A DNA stretch of 64,000 bases, from positions 16,946-80,945 of the forward strand of contig JALLBK010000105.1 in NCBI GenBank assembly GCA_036940085.1, given 5' to 3'. Position numbers and translations under genes: made by a program. Below are positions 1 through 13,000 of this stretch, piece after piece; the stretch's first letter is position 1; each line of letters opens with the position of its first letter. The notes beneath the pieces are model-generated. The model was not told the DNA's origin, made no database searches, and worked only from the letters and a program-made list of their open reading frames with translations. Source of the DNA: Discostella pseudostelligera (taxonomy: Eukaryota > Bacillariophyta > Thalassiosirophyceae > Thalassiosirales > Thalassiosiraceae).

Positions 1-1186
1 CAATATTTTCAAGCCCCCGCGCAAGCTCAACCTCCCGCAATTTCAAACAACAACCGAATGCGCGAACCCCTATCGATTTGACGGAAGATGGCACTCTCAA
101 TCGCTTCAGGGCTGTACAGTAATGGAATGCTCTATCCATAATTGTCACAAGTCCCTCATTCAGTTCCACGTCAAACAATCGAAGGCAACCAACGAATGCG
201 TTCGTACCAATAGTGGTGACGGAGGAAGGGACAACAATTTGCTTGAGTGATGAGCAAGTCCCAAATGCACACTCCCGAATCTCGATCAGACCCTCACACA
301 TATTCACGTCCATCAATCACGTGCAAATAGAGAATGCATTCGGACCAATAGTGGTGACGGAAGATGGAATAACAATTCGCTCAAGGGAATAGCAGGATGT
401 GAACCCACCGTCCATAATTTCTGTCAGACCCTCAACGAGCACCACCTCCTTCAATTTCACACAATCACGGAATGCACGAACTCCTATCACCTTGACACTG
501 GAGGGTATAACAATAAGCTCGAGAGCGATACAACCGGCAAAAGCCTCATCCTCAATCTTGTTGATTCCATCACAGAGTTCCACATTCATTAGTTTTAAAC
601 AATCACTGAATGCGCCCTTTCCGATCTCCTTTACACTGGATGGCATAACTATGCGCTCAAGGGAAACGCAATTATGAAATGCTTTTTGCTCAATCTGTTT
701 CAGGCCCACGCAGAGCTCCAACTCTGCCAACCGTTCACAATGAATGAAGGCATTGCGTCCAATAACTTCCACAGAAGAGGGTATCTTCATGCGCTCAAGA
801 TTTTTACAGCTTAGGAATGACTCAAATTCAATAATTCGTAGAAGTCCGTCATCGCAAAGTTCCACGTCTCGTAACGAACGACAGTTCGAGAATGCCCCGG
901 TGTCAATGGCGGCGACGGTAGGCGAGACGCGAACATGGGTCACTTTTCTCCAGGCCTTGCTTTCTGACTTGTTCTTCTTGGGAGGCCCACCACCGCCAGT
1001 GTAGAAACATTCCACTCGTTCACTGGACATGTTATCACTATCAATGCCGGCTTCAAAGATATTAGGAGGTATTATTAGGATGCGCCGGGTAGGGACGGCG
1101 GCGGCATTGACACCATTGATCATTGTCATTGTCAATTCGTCACCGTCCGTCGCTGTTCGCTGCTCGTAGCTCCGGTCTCCCGCCAA
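1..1186 (-). pseudogene. BspA-type leucine-rich repeat protein, interrupted by an in-frame TGA; runs off the left edge
   Basis: The reading frame starts at 1186 and encodes tandem repeats of about 23-24 residues with the BspA/LRR_5 pattern (IPSSV..IG..AF..C..L..VEL..GL..I). Such proteins are usually surface or binding scaffolds and are abundant in diatoms. After 289 codons the frame meets TGA at 317-319. The same frame then continues without another stop to base 1 and encodes more repeats of the same kind. In the neighbouring repeat the equivalent codon is CGA (Arg), so a single C-to-T change explains the stop. I see no GT-AG intron that would remove it. It is either a recent nonsense mutation, an allele, a sequencing error, or a protein truncated at 289 aa. 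The 5' end faces the LRR gene at 1328 across about 140 bp. Confidence 0.72.
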
Positions 1187-1327
1187 ATCCCACTGTCACG
1201 GTTCAGGAAGTCGAGTCGTCGTGCAGGTTCCAGAAGGTTCCACAAGATTCCCGATGTTTCGAGAAGGTTCCAGCCAACAACGATCTTGAACAAAGATACT
1301 TAACAGGTTCGATATTGAATTTTAAAA

Positions 1328-3037
1328 TTGAAAAGATACTTAACAACAGCTCAGCACGTACACGACCAAAGGAGAGATGCACCACCGCCCACCGCCAGCC
1401 ACCGCCACACAAAAGCCGATGCAGTTGCCAGTTGTTGCTGTTGCCGACGGACGATGACGATGAAGCGCCCGCCGCCCTATGCGTCTGTGGCCCCAGCCCC
1501 AGCGACGACGGCCGCCGCCATCCCCAGCAACCACCCTAGCACGGACATGGAGGTCAGCAGTAGCCGTAGCCGCAGCCGCACTGACGACAACAACAACGAC
1601 TTCCTAATGAATCATCCACCAGGTCCACTCAATTTAATCTACGGACCCGAATCTCCCATAAAGCTATCCGACATTACACGTCATCTTACGTCGGCCCGTA
1701 AGCGTCGTCGATCCATTGCTCATCTCAGTTTTCTGGGATGTCACTTCTCCGATGGTGCACGTGTCGTCTTCCGCAAGTTGGGAAAAAAGTTACAACGAGT
1801 TGATACTACTATGAAAGAATTGGCTATTTCGGGTATACCCAGTTTGGGAAATGCGGAGCTATCATCTCTCGCTCCATTTTTGAATAAAAGTACTACATTG
1901 CGATCACTTGATCTCACCGGCGCTACCTTCACCAGTGCTGCCATTGAGGAACTACGACCATTCTTCAGTAAAAATAAGGCGTTGGAGGTGTTGGTATTGG
2001 GAGAGAATCCATGTATTGGGGATGAGGGTGTGCATGTCCTTGTGACCTCGCTCCTAGAATCCTCCGTCTCCGGGTCCTCCGGTCGGGGAAGCAGGGGAAG
2101 GGGAAGGTTAAAAGTCCTTGCATTGGATTCCTGCGGTATTGGACTCGAGGGTGTCACATCAATATCGAACTTCCTGAGCAGCTATCCTCCTGGTGGTGGA
2201 ACGTCCTTGCATGTATTGGAATTGAGTAAAAACTACATTGGCGATCTTGGTGCTGAGATTCTCGCCGACGCTATTATTCGAGGTCATCATCGCTTGGGTC
2301 ACCTATTCTTGAATTATGCAGAGATTGGTGACGGTGGTGCTCTTGCCCTTGGACGGCTGCTCCTATCAAATCAATCGTTGATCACATTATCGCTTCAACA
2401 TAACACTAGGATTACGAACCTGGGGGCGTCCGCTCTTCTTGAGGCGTTGCTCGGCTATCCATCGATCAAGAGAATTCTTGAGAGTAACCACACGCTGAAG
2501 AGCATGAACCTGAGGGGGTGCAGTTTGATCAGTCCAGCGTTGCTCCAGCTAACTACGTGGCATTCTTTCCACAGCCGAATCCTAACTACCGAGGATGCAA
2601 TCATCCGATGGAAAGTCGAGTATCACCTCAAGAATAATGCCGAGTGCGGCTTAGGCCTCGACCATTTCGACTTGGAGTTAATGCCACGCATGCTGGCCTT
2701 TTTCGGAAAAGCCAGTGGTATTTCGAGTATCTTCAACGCATTGAAGAGTATGCCTCAATTGTACACCGATACCAATGTGAAAAGCGTCGATGAATTGCCG
2801 ACGAAGGATAGCGAGCCAACAATGGAGAATTCATCCTTTTTGGATCAATTCAAGGCATCGTCCGTTAATAGATCCATGAAGAAGCACTATGCCATCTTTG
2901 TGAATCGGATCCCGAAGCGTCGTTCCATGTGTTGGCATCGGAATATTCGTATGCGAATCGATCGCGAGTCTAACTCGAGTAGCTGTAGTAAAAGTAAACA
3001 CTCTACTTTTCATCAAAAGTTTACACTTCTTATTTAA
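1328..3037 (+). CDS. RNI-type leucine-rich repeat protein (LRR_6)
   Basis: Single-exon frame of up to 569 aa. Residues 1-90 are low-complexity (Pro, Ser, Arg, Asn), so the true start may be a later Met near 1454 or 1547. From about residue 125 to 400 there are ribonuclease-inhibitor-type LRRs with L..L.L..N.IGD.GA..L.. units. The last repeat reads LKSMNLRGC, followed by a helical C-terminal region of about 150 residues without obvious repeats and a basic tail. Proteins of this architecture form large families in diatoms; their function is mostly unknown and likely protein-protein interaction. It is divergent from the BspA-like LRR gene to its left. The fold assignment is firm and the role is not. 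Confidence 0.7.
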   Translation: MKRYLTTAQHVHDQRRDAPPPTASHRHTKADAVASCCCCRRTMTMKRPPPYASVAPAPATTAAAIPSNHPSTDMEVSSSRSRSRTDDNNNDFLMNHPPGPLNLIYGPESPIKLSDITRHLTSARKRRRSIAHLSFLGCHFSDGARVVFRKLGKKLQRVDTTMKELAISGIPSLGNAELSSLAPFLNKSTTLRSLDLTGATFTSAAIEELRPFFSKNKALEVLVLGENPCIGDEGVHVLVTSLLESSVSGSSGRGSRGRGRLKVLALDSCGIGLEGVTSISNFLSSYPPGGGTSLHVLELSKNYIGDLGAEILADAIIRGHHRLGHLFLNYAEIGDGGALALGRLLLSNQSLITLSLQHNTRITNLGASALLEALLGYPSIKRILESNHTLKSMNLRGCSLISPALLQLTTWHSFHSRILTTEDAIIRWKVEYHLKNNAECGLGLDHFDLELMPRMLAFFGKASGISSIFNALKSMPQLYTDTNVKSVDELPTKDSEPTMENSSFLDQFKASSVNRSMKKHYAIFVNRIPKRRSMCWHRNIRMRIDRESNSSSCSKSKHSTFHQKFTLLI

Positions 3038-3109
3038 GTTTACGTTTGGAGAATCGCTTGGATTGTAACTGCAGTGGAAGGATCTCTCGCCTCTTATTTC
3101 TCAAGGTCT

Positions 3110-5621
3110 TTACCAGAGACAATGTTCCCGACAAAGCATCGGCAAAATTGCCTCTAATCCAACTTCATCATGTGGTCCCGACTCCGTAACATTCACATTC
3201 TCGGTCGTTCCGCTTGGGCATTTGATATTTAATGAGACGAACTTCCCTGTTGCTGTATCAAGCGTCCCATCGGCTGATGCTCTACCGCAATCATCGCAAT
3301 ACCACCACTTTTCATCTTTGTCGGCCCATGGAGGAAATGGCAAGCATGACATGGATGCGCATGCGCTACAAGGATTGGTCTCGCCATCTCCTGAGAATAG
3401 TACAATGCTCGATGCAATGATGCCCACCATGCAAACGATAAGACCCACGGAGCGTAGCATTAGAAGTCGGCACTTTTGAAAGCAGTGACGCTGGGCTCCA
3501 AAGAACTTGAGTGAGACTTCTTGTATCGTACCCAATCCGCACAGAAAGCCGTAGATCATGCCACCAATGTGTGTGAAATTGTCAATGAACGGTGCAAACC
3601 CGATGATGCAATTTAACAAAATGTCCAGGAACAGCACGATCAGCACCCTTGCGTTGCTCAATCTCGCTCCACGTCCGTTGACAAACTCATTAAACAAGAG
3701 ATTCCAGTTCATCATGATATCCTGGAGAAAAAGAAGGCGGAAATGAGCTAAATAATGCCAATCAACCGCTTGAAAATGACTTGTTAAGAAAAGAACTCAC
3801 GGATATGCATGCTCCGATCAACCCAAAGATGCCACCACTGGCACCCACTGTAATATACTCTGGCAAGAAGATTGCACTCAAGACCGTGCCTCCGACTGCT
3901 GGCACGACGAAGAATACAACTGTGGGGAAGAAGCCGTGCATATTCTCTACAGCTCTCCCTACAAACCAAAGCGCCAACATGTTCAGGACGAAGTGGATAA
4001 GTCCTGCGTGCAGTACCATCGGGCTGACCAATCTCCATACCTCCTCCTGTACGACAATCAAGTATGAATCCTTTGCTCCCAGGCGCAACAGTGTTTCTGC
4101 ACTTGGGCCGATCATGGGGTTGACAGATAGGGGCTCAAATTTCCAATCATTCAAAAGTACTGTGCAGGTGTGAGATGAACCGAGAGCCAAAACACACACT
4201 TTGGTTACTGTTCAGATACTTACTCGATGTGAACATCATTGCAGAGCAACATGACACAAGCATAAAAGTGAACCATGGGCGGTTAAGACCCTCCGATTTC
4301 GTGGCCTCGTAGTCACCCCATGCGAGGTACGGCTGTTTATTCGACCGTCTCCACGCAGCATCTTCAGCCCATTCAATATCAAGTTTCACCCCGCTCAGAT
4401 GTGCATACAATCCCAATATTCCCCAAGGTCTGGACATTCCGTACCTTTTCCGTCTCTTCTCCCTCGCGAATTGAAAATCGCGTAGTCGGCGTGCTAATGT
4501 GGGTGGCATGAACGATGTCCCACGCCAATCAGCGGATATTTGTCCAGCAATCTCCCGGAGACGTTTCTCCATCTCTTCCGGTGGTGCGTTTGGTTGCACT
4601 GTAGGGAATTCCTTGTTTATCTGATTACGTTCGCTCCAGGATTCCTTTTTACGCTTTGCGTCATCATACCCTAGTATCATTTTGGCATTGGTAGGGATCA
4701 TGTTGCCATGTTCATCACGGACTGTGTCACTTACTGTGCTAATGGATTCATCACCTTTGATGGTATCATCAGTGTTCTTCTTCTCCGCACCAGACTGACG
4801 CCGATATTTCAAGTACTTGTTCAAGTCGGTTGCAGACATATCAGATTCAATGGTGAAACTGGCAGACAAATTTTGAAGGCAATGAGAGTCAACGATCGTG
4901 TCGCCATCATCTGCCGAGCTATTATTGATTGCGAGGTAGGAGTAAACATATGAGAAAGTGTTGTCCGCAAGAGCGGAACGCGGACCGAAGGAGACCATAA
5001 ATTATCAACTTACAACATGAGACCCACTTGCATCGCATACAAATCATTTTCTGTTTCCTCAGTCAATCGCTCATTTTTTCCATCACTGTCATCATCTTGC
5101 ATTTTTGATTCTTCGTTCACAGACATCATGCTATCACTCCTTGATGGTCCGATTGAACTTAATATGTCCCACATGGGGATTGATGATTGACTACGCTGCG
5201 ATTGATGTCTAGTGGCTTTGCTTTTTGTACTCTTTTTACGAAAGGAGAATGTTTTGTCGATGTCCCATGATGGAGTTGACAAATAATTTTGCTCGACATC
5301 AACGCTGTCTCTTATGTTCAATGATGCACGGTTTCTTTGGTCGTAGGAGGATGTGCTCCGTCTTGTGTTTCCCACTCTTGGCGTCATTGTTGTATCTGAC
5401 ATTAGAGTAACTCCGTGTATATCAGTTGAGCCCGACGAGCCAGCGCCTTGTGCATTCCCAATCGGTGCTCGCATTCCACTTGCATTATTTGTGTTTGTCG
5501 AACTCCGGACCGGGGGAGAGAGCGTCGACAGCAGAGAATCATCGTGAGGCAGGGTTAGCGGCGGGTCTGCATACGTGCTTCCTGGAGATAGTGGAGACGG
5601 ACGCGTCATTGTGTTGGTCAA
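3110..5621 (-). CDS. Rhomboid-family intramembrane serine protease, four exons
   Basis: Proposed exons are 5621-5014, 4918-4224, 4159-3801 and 3721-3110. All junctions are GT-AG, phases match, and the joined frame gives 757 aa. The first about 430 residues are Ser/Thr- and charge-rich and probably cytosolic. The membrane domain holds the rhomboid signatures: WRLVSPMVLHAG followed by IHFVLNMLALW (the His and Asn of the oxyanion region), GASGGIFGLIG (catalytic Ser) and FTHIGGMIYG (catalytic His in the last helix). All catalytic residues are present, so it is predicted active rather than an iRhom. A Cys-rich lumenal stretch and a further hydrophobic segment follow. Exon 1 is the least certain part: the gene could instead begin at 4998 with no upstream exon. 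Three E2F-like sites lie 190-280 bp upstream. Confidence 0.8.
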
Positions 5622-5814
5622 TTCACCATCAAATCTGTTATCGCTTCATTTCAATTGATAGGTAGAGGAAGGTTGATATCTACTGCTCGAGCCGTGGGCA
5701 TATCTAGGTAGACTGAGATGGGTATGGTGGAGGGAATCGCAAATTGCAGCATCCTTTCTCCTTTTGAGAACCAACGAGAAAGATTGCCGAACCTTTCTCT
5801 AATTTAGTAGGATT

Positions 5815-5896
5815 ATTCGGCGGGAAGCTTCGCGCGGAGATATTGGGTTTTGGCGGGAAAGGGCGGCGGGGGGATTTCGGATGTTTGGCGGGAAAG
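5815..5896. promoter_or_regulatory. Cluster of three E2F-like sites upstream of the rhomboid gene
   Basis: The + strand contains TTCGGCGGGAAG (about 5816-5827), TTTTGGCGGGAAA (5848-5860) and TTTGGCGGGAAA (5884-5895). The last two match the canonical E2F/DP consensus TTTSSCGSSAA on both halves. They sit between the rhomboid 5' end (5621, - strand) and the MetAP2 3' end. Function is inferred from the motif and its position only. The rest of 5622-6164 shows no convincing gene. Confidence 0.55.
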
Positions 5897-6164
5897 TGCC
5901 GGCTTGTTCCGACTTCCGACGATGAACAGCGATGAACGAGAGATGCATCGAGCTGAAGCTGAAGAGGTGATAGTATGAAACAGTTGTTGGTCAATACTCA
6001 ATTCACCCTACTATGAGAAGTTAATATCTTATTACCGTCTCTCACTGAGAGGTAGTTTGTGCGATCTTGCAAGCATGAGCAGGCATCGTCGCTTGGAGGG
6101 TTTAAGTAACTCCTACGAGAGGAGGAACATCCAGCTTCGTCTCAACTCAACTCACTCTTTCAAT

Positions 6165-7928
<1,764 letters not shown>

Positions 7929-8059
7929 GGTGTTGTTGACTGTGTCGCCGGTATCGATATTGTTGCATAGATAGTGATGAATCGATGCATCGAGCATCGA
8001 TTCGATGGTCAATGGTGATGGTGGAGAAGGACAGACAGGAAGCCAGACAGACGGATTCA

Positions 8060-8127
8060 TATTTCGGCGGGAGAGCCTACGTTTTGGCGGGAGAGTATTG
8101 TGCTCCTAACTGTTTTGGCGGGAAGGT
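8060..8127. promoter_or_regulatory. Three E2F-like sites in the MetAP2/8240 divergent promoter
   Basis: TTTCGGCGGGAGA (8062-8074), TTTTGGCGGGAGA (8082-8094) and TTTTGGCGGGAAG (8113-8125) lie between the start of MetAP2 (7928, -) and the start of the next gene (8240, +). They are spaced about 20 and 31 bp and all have the same orientation. This suggests a shared cell-cycle-type input for the gene pair. The evidence is the motif sequence and its position. Confidence 0.55.
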
Positions 8128-8239
8128 TGGTGGAGCGACTGACAGACGTTCCACCTGCTCGTTGTCACCTCCATCGCCACCGCCATCCACCGACCGCCGA
8201 CCGCAGCCAACCATCATCTCATTATTCATTAATTGATTC

Positions 8240-9490
8240 ATGTCATTGTCAATGACCATGAACAACCCAGAGAGTTCCAAACCAGTACCATCGTCGGTGC
8301 AGCTCGATGGCTTCGCTCCCGCCACTGGATCGGGTGCTGGCTCTTCGTCCATGTCGGTGCCCGTGGCCGTGGCGGTGATCGCGTCGTCAGCAGCAGCAGC
8401 AGCAGCAGCCTCCTCTGCCGCTGGAGGCGGAGGCGGAGGGGGTGCTGCTGGGGCTGGGCTGTCATCCAACTCCGCAGCCGCCGCCACCACTACAGCAGTT
8501 GCAACGACAACAGCATCAGCAACAACGTCTGCTGTTGCAACCACACAAACGAAACGTGCCAAGAAAAGAGGTGGGCAGGGGGTGGGTGGTGGCGGCGGCG
8601 GCGGTGGTGCTGCTTCAACTACTACTGCCGCGGCACGAGCCTCCACCTCGGCAGAAGATTATGACTTCTCCGAAGAAACCGTCTTACGTCCCCTCTCGGA
8701 CGTCGGGTCCAACTTCGAACCAATCAACCTACCGCAAATTCAACTCCGTCTCAAGAATCTATTGGAACAGCTACCGAAAGATCTTCCGGAGGTACCCCCC
8801 AACGAATTAACAACGAGCGATACCAACAAGAATAATGCCACTTCATCATCGGACGGTGATCTTTACACCACCATTAAATCATTCGCTTCCACACTACAAA
8901 TCACAATTGAAGAATACAACCTACTAATCTCCCTTGTTTCCTCGGCGACATACAAATGGGGAGTCGATCGATCGGGGGCATCCCAACAGAATTTAGCAGT
9001 AATGAGTGCCGAATTACAACAATGTCAGGATGTCATTTCGAATGTGGTTTCGGCACGGTTGAGCAATGTATTGTGTCCTGCTGTGGATGTACTTATTGGA
9101 GAAGTGGAGGTGGTGAGAGGAGGAGTAGGAGGAGGAGAGACGAATGCTAGTAGTAGTATAGGAGATGGACAAGCGCTGGAGATGGATGCATCAGGCTCTG
9201 CTATCGCACACGCTGCGAAACGGATAAAATTGAATGATGATCGACTGCAAAGCAACAACACCAACAACAAAAATGCACATCTAAACGAACGACGAATCAA
9301 TCACTACACCCGCCCGCTCGTAGACCCCTCCTACGTTCATTTATGTCATTGTATCCTTGCACGGAATGCTCCTCTCATTCGACATGCGGTAGCGACATCG
9401 ATTCACACCGCTCATCGTGTGATTGGAGATTATATGAAGGCGATGAAGAAAGATACGAGTCATGATGCTGGCAAGGGTGGATATTATTAG
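8240..9490 (+). CDS. Unrecognised protein with Ala/Gly-rich N-terminus
   Basis: Single-exon frame of 416 aa, which I cannot assign to a family. Residues 40-130 are Ala/Gly/Thr low-complexity with a short basic patch (TKRAKKRG), compatible with nuclear localisation. From about residue 140 the sequence is complex and predicted helical: a block around IKSFASTLQITIEEYNLLIS, and a C-terminal block around YVHLCHCILARNAPLIRHAV ending near GKGGYY. An Asn-rich spacer separates the two. It is divergent from MetAP2 and shares its E2F-site-containing promoter. Coding status is supported by the complexity and length of the C-terminal two thirds, which the low-complexity region does not explain. Confidence 0.6.
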   Translation: MSLSMTMNNPESSKPVPSSVQLDGFAPATGSGAGSSSMSVPVAVAVIASSAAAAAAASSAAGGGGGGGAAGAGLSSNSAAAATTTAVATTTASATTSAVATTQTKRAKKRGGQGVGGGGGGGGAASTTTAAARASTSAEDYDFSEETVLRPLSDVGSNFEPINLPQIQLRLKNLLEQLPKDLPEVPPNELTTSDTNKNNATSSSDGDLYTTIKSFASTLQITIEEYNLLISLVSSATYKWGVDRSGASQQNLAVMSAELQQCQDVISNVVSARLSNVLCPAVDVLIGEVEVVRGGVGGGETNASSSIGDGQALEMDASGSAIAHAAKRIKLNDDRLQSNNTNNKNAHLNERRINHYTRPLVDPSYVHLCHCILARNAPLIRHAVATSIHTAHRVIGDYMKAMKKDTSHDAGKGGYY

Positions 9491-9664
9491 AGAGAGTCCA
9501 TATTATGATATCTAGTTTAAGAGATTATAATGATGGATTCTCTGTTGAGCATGGCATTGATTTCCCTTTGCGCCTTCTTTGTGAGGAGGAGGAACGGGGA
9601 CTAACTCTCCAGAGGAGGTCATACATCAACGGGTGCACCGTAAGAGGTTTCAAGTGCCTCGGCT

Positions 9665-9790
9665 TCTTATCGTGAGTCATCCACCTCCACATGGCAGGGT
9701 GGTCAAAGTGCCTCCACGTGGCTGGTGAGTCGATACACCTCCACGTGGCTGGGTGAGTCAATGGCATCTAGTGCCACGTGGCAGGGTGCA
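9665..9790. promoter_or_regulatory. Array of four CACGTG/CACATG boxes with interleaved TGAGTCA sites
   Basis: CCACATGGC at 9687-9695 and CCACGTGGC at 9714-9722, 9741-9749 and 9774-9782 are spaced 27, 27 and 33 bp. TGAGTCA or TGAGTCG (AP-1/bZIP-like) elements lie between them, at about 9673, 9726 and 9753. The perfect palindrome CACGTG is the core of G-boxes and E-boxes, bound by bZIP or bHLH factors. The array looks like a 27-bp minisatellite built from binding sites. It lies about 300-400 bp upstream of the acyltransferase start, and regulation of that gene is inferred. Confidence 0.5.
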
Positions 9791-9864
9791 CCTTGCTTGC
9801 TACTCCTACTCGTAGGCGTCGTAGTCGTAGGCGTCACCAAATCAACATCGCCATCACAACAGCA

Positions 9865-9911
9865 ATCATCCAATCATCCAATCAATCCAATCAATCCAAT
9901 CAATCCAATCT
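9865..9911. repeat. (CAATC)/(CAATCAAT) microsatellite
   Basis: AATCATCCAATC is followed by four perfect CAATCCAAT-type units just upstream of the acyltransferase gene. It is a simple repeat with no coding value. Apart from this and the CACGTG array, 9491-10091 shows no gene. Confidence 0.7.
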
Positions 9912-10091
9912 GAGAGGATTGAGGCAAGGAGTGCCGTTCCGAAAGATTGATACTGCCGCTCGGTTATGCGTGGTTGACAGTATCGGCGTTGGTGTTTGAG
10001 TTAGGTTGAGGCGCCGTCAATGTCACGTCGGCATTTCATAGCGGATTCATAGGGAGAAGATAGTGCTAGGTAGTGTAGGATTTAGAGTACG

Positions 10092-13000
10092 ATGATGGGT
10101 CGATCTACAGTGGCAGTGATTTTAACAATAATATTATTGCTTAACTGCTGTGCACTGCTGAATGGTGACAATGCAGTCGGTGATAGTTCTGGAGGTCCGG
10201 TCATCATTGAAGTTGAAGAGCAGACATCTGCTTATGGAAATAATGATAATGGCAACACAGCATCATTGAGCAATGCCCAACGAAGAGACAATATAATTGA
10301 AGGAGCAGCAACATTCAGTTCGCATGAAACGAGCAATCGACCAAGAGTGACACTCTTGGGGCTAGATGATTTATTGAACCTTGAACGGAGTGGTATTGTC
10401 GGTTTGGGTAATGATTTCAACTATGACACTACGGACCATGATGCTGGCGTACCTTCAAGATTGAACTACAATCAATTGCATGCCGATGATATGATTGAAG
10501 ATAGCATATATGATCCCTTTTCTGCCGATGTTTCATGTATAGAAGAAAGCAGCGGAGAAGATGGTGGCAGTGGCGCAAATTGCTGGCGTCCACCTGACAG
10601 TACAGTGGAAGAAGAGATTATTCAGGTTGGGTCGGACTGCGAAGATAATGCATCAAAGTCTGCAGGATTGGAGACTCTCGCATGGGGATATGGAGGTATT
10701 GACCCAGATGATGGAATAAATGAAGTTCAAAGAGAGCTAGAACAGCTAGAACAGCACAATTCCGAAGGTAATATTGGCGAAACGAAAGCAAGCGAGCATG
10801 AACAGCAGCAATGCAAAGCATCTACGGATGTTCTAGCACCTCCAAAGATAGAGAAAGATGTTGATAGCCGCCAGTGTGAAGCAACCAAGAGTAAATTTGT
10901 TGACAAGCATTGGGGAAGTGATATCAATATTCTTAAGATGCGTGATCAATTGAGAGGACGTCGCGGGAAGTACTGGGACGTGGAAGACACAGTAGAAGCA
11001 CCAAATCGAGAAAATTTGTTGCCTCACTCTAAGACGGAAGCGGAAAAACAAAAGCCTGGATCTAGCGCCAAAGATAGACGGCCGCCTGTGTTTCTTATGC
11101 CTGGATTAGCATCGACGCGTTTAGTGTCATGGAAACACAAGCCCTGTCCGCAGAATCCATTGTTATCAGATATTAAAATGTTGGACTATGTGTGGCTAAA
11201 TATGAATCTACTACTACAAATGGCTACCATTGATGCAAGATGCTGGAACGAGTGCATGACGCTGGGGAAGTATCAATCAGATTATGACGGCGCTGACGAT
11301 GGCGACAATGATGAAGTGAACAAAGCACGTGGCTGTAAACTCCGTCCTGACGAAGGACTTGATAGCATATCTTCGCTAGCTCCCGGTTCTATCTCATCCA
11401 ATTTCTTAGTTGGGGGTACGAACACTGTTTACGCTTGGCTGATACAATGGCTGGCAGATAATCTTGGATACGACGTGACCAGTATTGTTGCACTGCCTTA
11501 TGATTGGAGGCTTTCGCCTGAGAAGATGGAGTCAAGGTAAGATTAAGTCTCTTCGATTCCGTCGAAACACTGAATGTTACTAATATAATTCATTTTCAAT
11601 TGCAATCAAGAGATGGATTTTTGACGCTTACAAGGCGAAAGATTGAGGCAGCCGTGGAGTCAAATGGGCAGCCTGGAATCATGGTAGCCCACTCTGTGAG
11701 TATTGTTCCATGCTGCTATACCTTGGGATCTGTTTTCGTTTCTAATCCATACTTGCTCATTCTAATTACACGAAAGATGGGAAACAATGTTTTCCGCTAT
11801 TTTCTTGAGTGGTTGAGAGTTCAAATGAGGGAGGAAGCATACGAACGGTTTGTGGAACATGCTGAACTCACTACGTCAGTACAGCCAACAACTAGAGCAG
11901 TGGGATGGGGGCCAATCTTGTGGAGAAGACGCACTTTTCGACTTGCGAACAACGCTGAAGTTGATGCTGACATGTTAGGGACGGCCGAGAACGAAATTCC
12001 AGGTGATTCCTCTCTGCATGATTTGGCAGGATTATTTGAGGTTAAAGAACATCCTGCTCCTTTATCATTGCAGCAGAACAACGATGGCGAAGAAACTGGT
12101 CTTGATGAGAGCACATACAGAAAATTTCCACAGTTGTACGAGTTAGCGAAGGTTGAAGGAGACATGAACTGGATTGCGTGGTTAGATAAGCATATTTGGA
12201 CCTATGTTGGTCTCGCTGCTCCTTTGCTTGGTGCACCTGGACCTCTGCGTTCAGTTTTGAGTGGTGAGAACATGGGACTTCCATTCACCCATGAAGAGTG
12301 AGTTTGATGACTTTCATCGTATTCATATCAATATGCATGACACTCAATTGCTTCCGTCTATTTCCAACGTAATGCGAAGGGCTCGTGGCTTGGAACTTTG
12401 TGAGTACAAGAAGTACTGTCAATGATTTGCATTTTGGATCCAGATTGGCTAAACAACATTCCATGTCATTATACCAGCATTTGGTTCCACCACTACCGTC
12501 AATCCTATTTCAACTAAAATGGGGTGAGTTCGTTGAATGAGCGTTCTCATTTATGGTGAATTGGGCTCGTTCAACTGATACCTCAACCTCAAACTCGTGA
12601 TTGCTGTCTATTTTGCACCTCTCTGTATCAAGGTTTTGTGATGGCGACAAAGTTGACTCCAGAAAAGGTCGGAGACGAAGAGCAAACAAACATGAAAAGA
12701 ATAGCAGTCTAGCTTGTTTAGAAGAAATAGTAACTGGAATCGAGTCAGCTTACACCACTGAAGATCAATGGAAGGAGTTTCCTGCTCTTCGATTGTTGTT
12801 GAAAGATCGAGTTGATTTTGACTCGGCTTTCGCCACCATTCGCGTTGACAGAGAATTTTGCATTGAAAATGAAAAGTCCCCGTGCAATAATCAGACTACC
12901 ATCGACTTCGGCCCATCCGATATCATGAGTGGTCACATATTTGATCGGTTTAGTAGCATATGGCGGGAGAAAGGTGATCCACTCAGGGTGAAATTAGACC

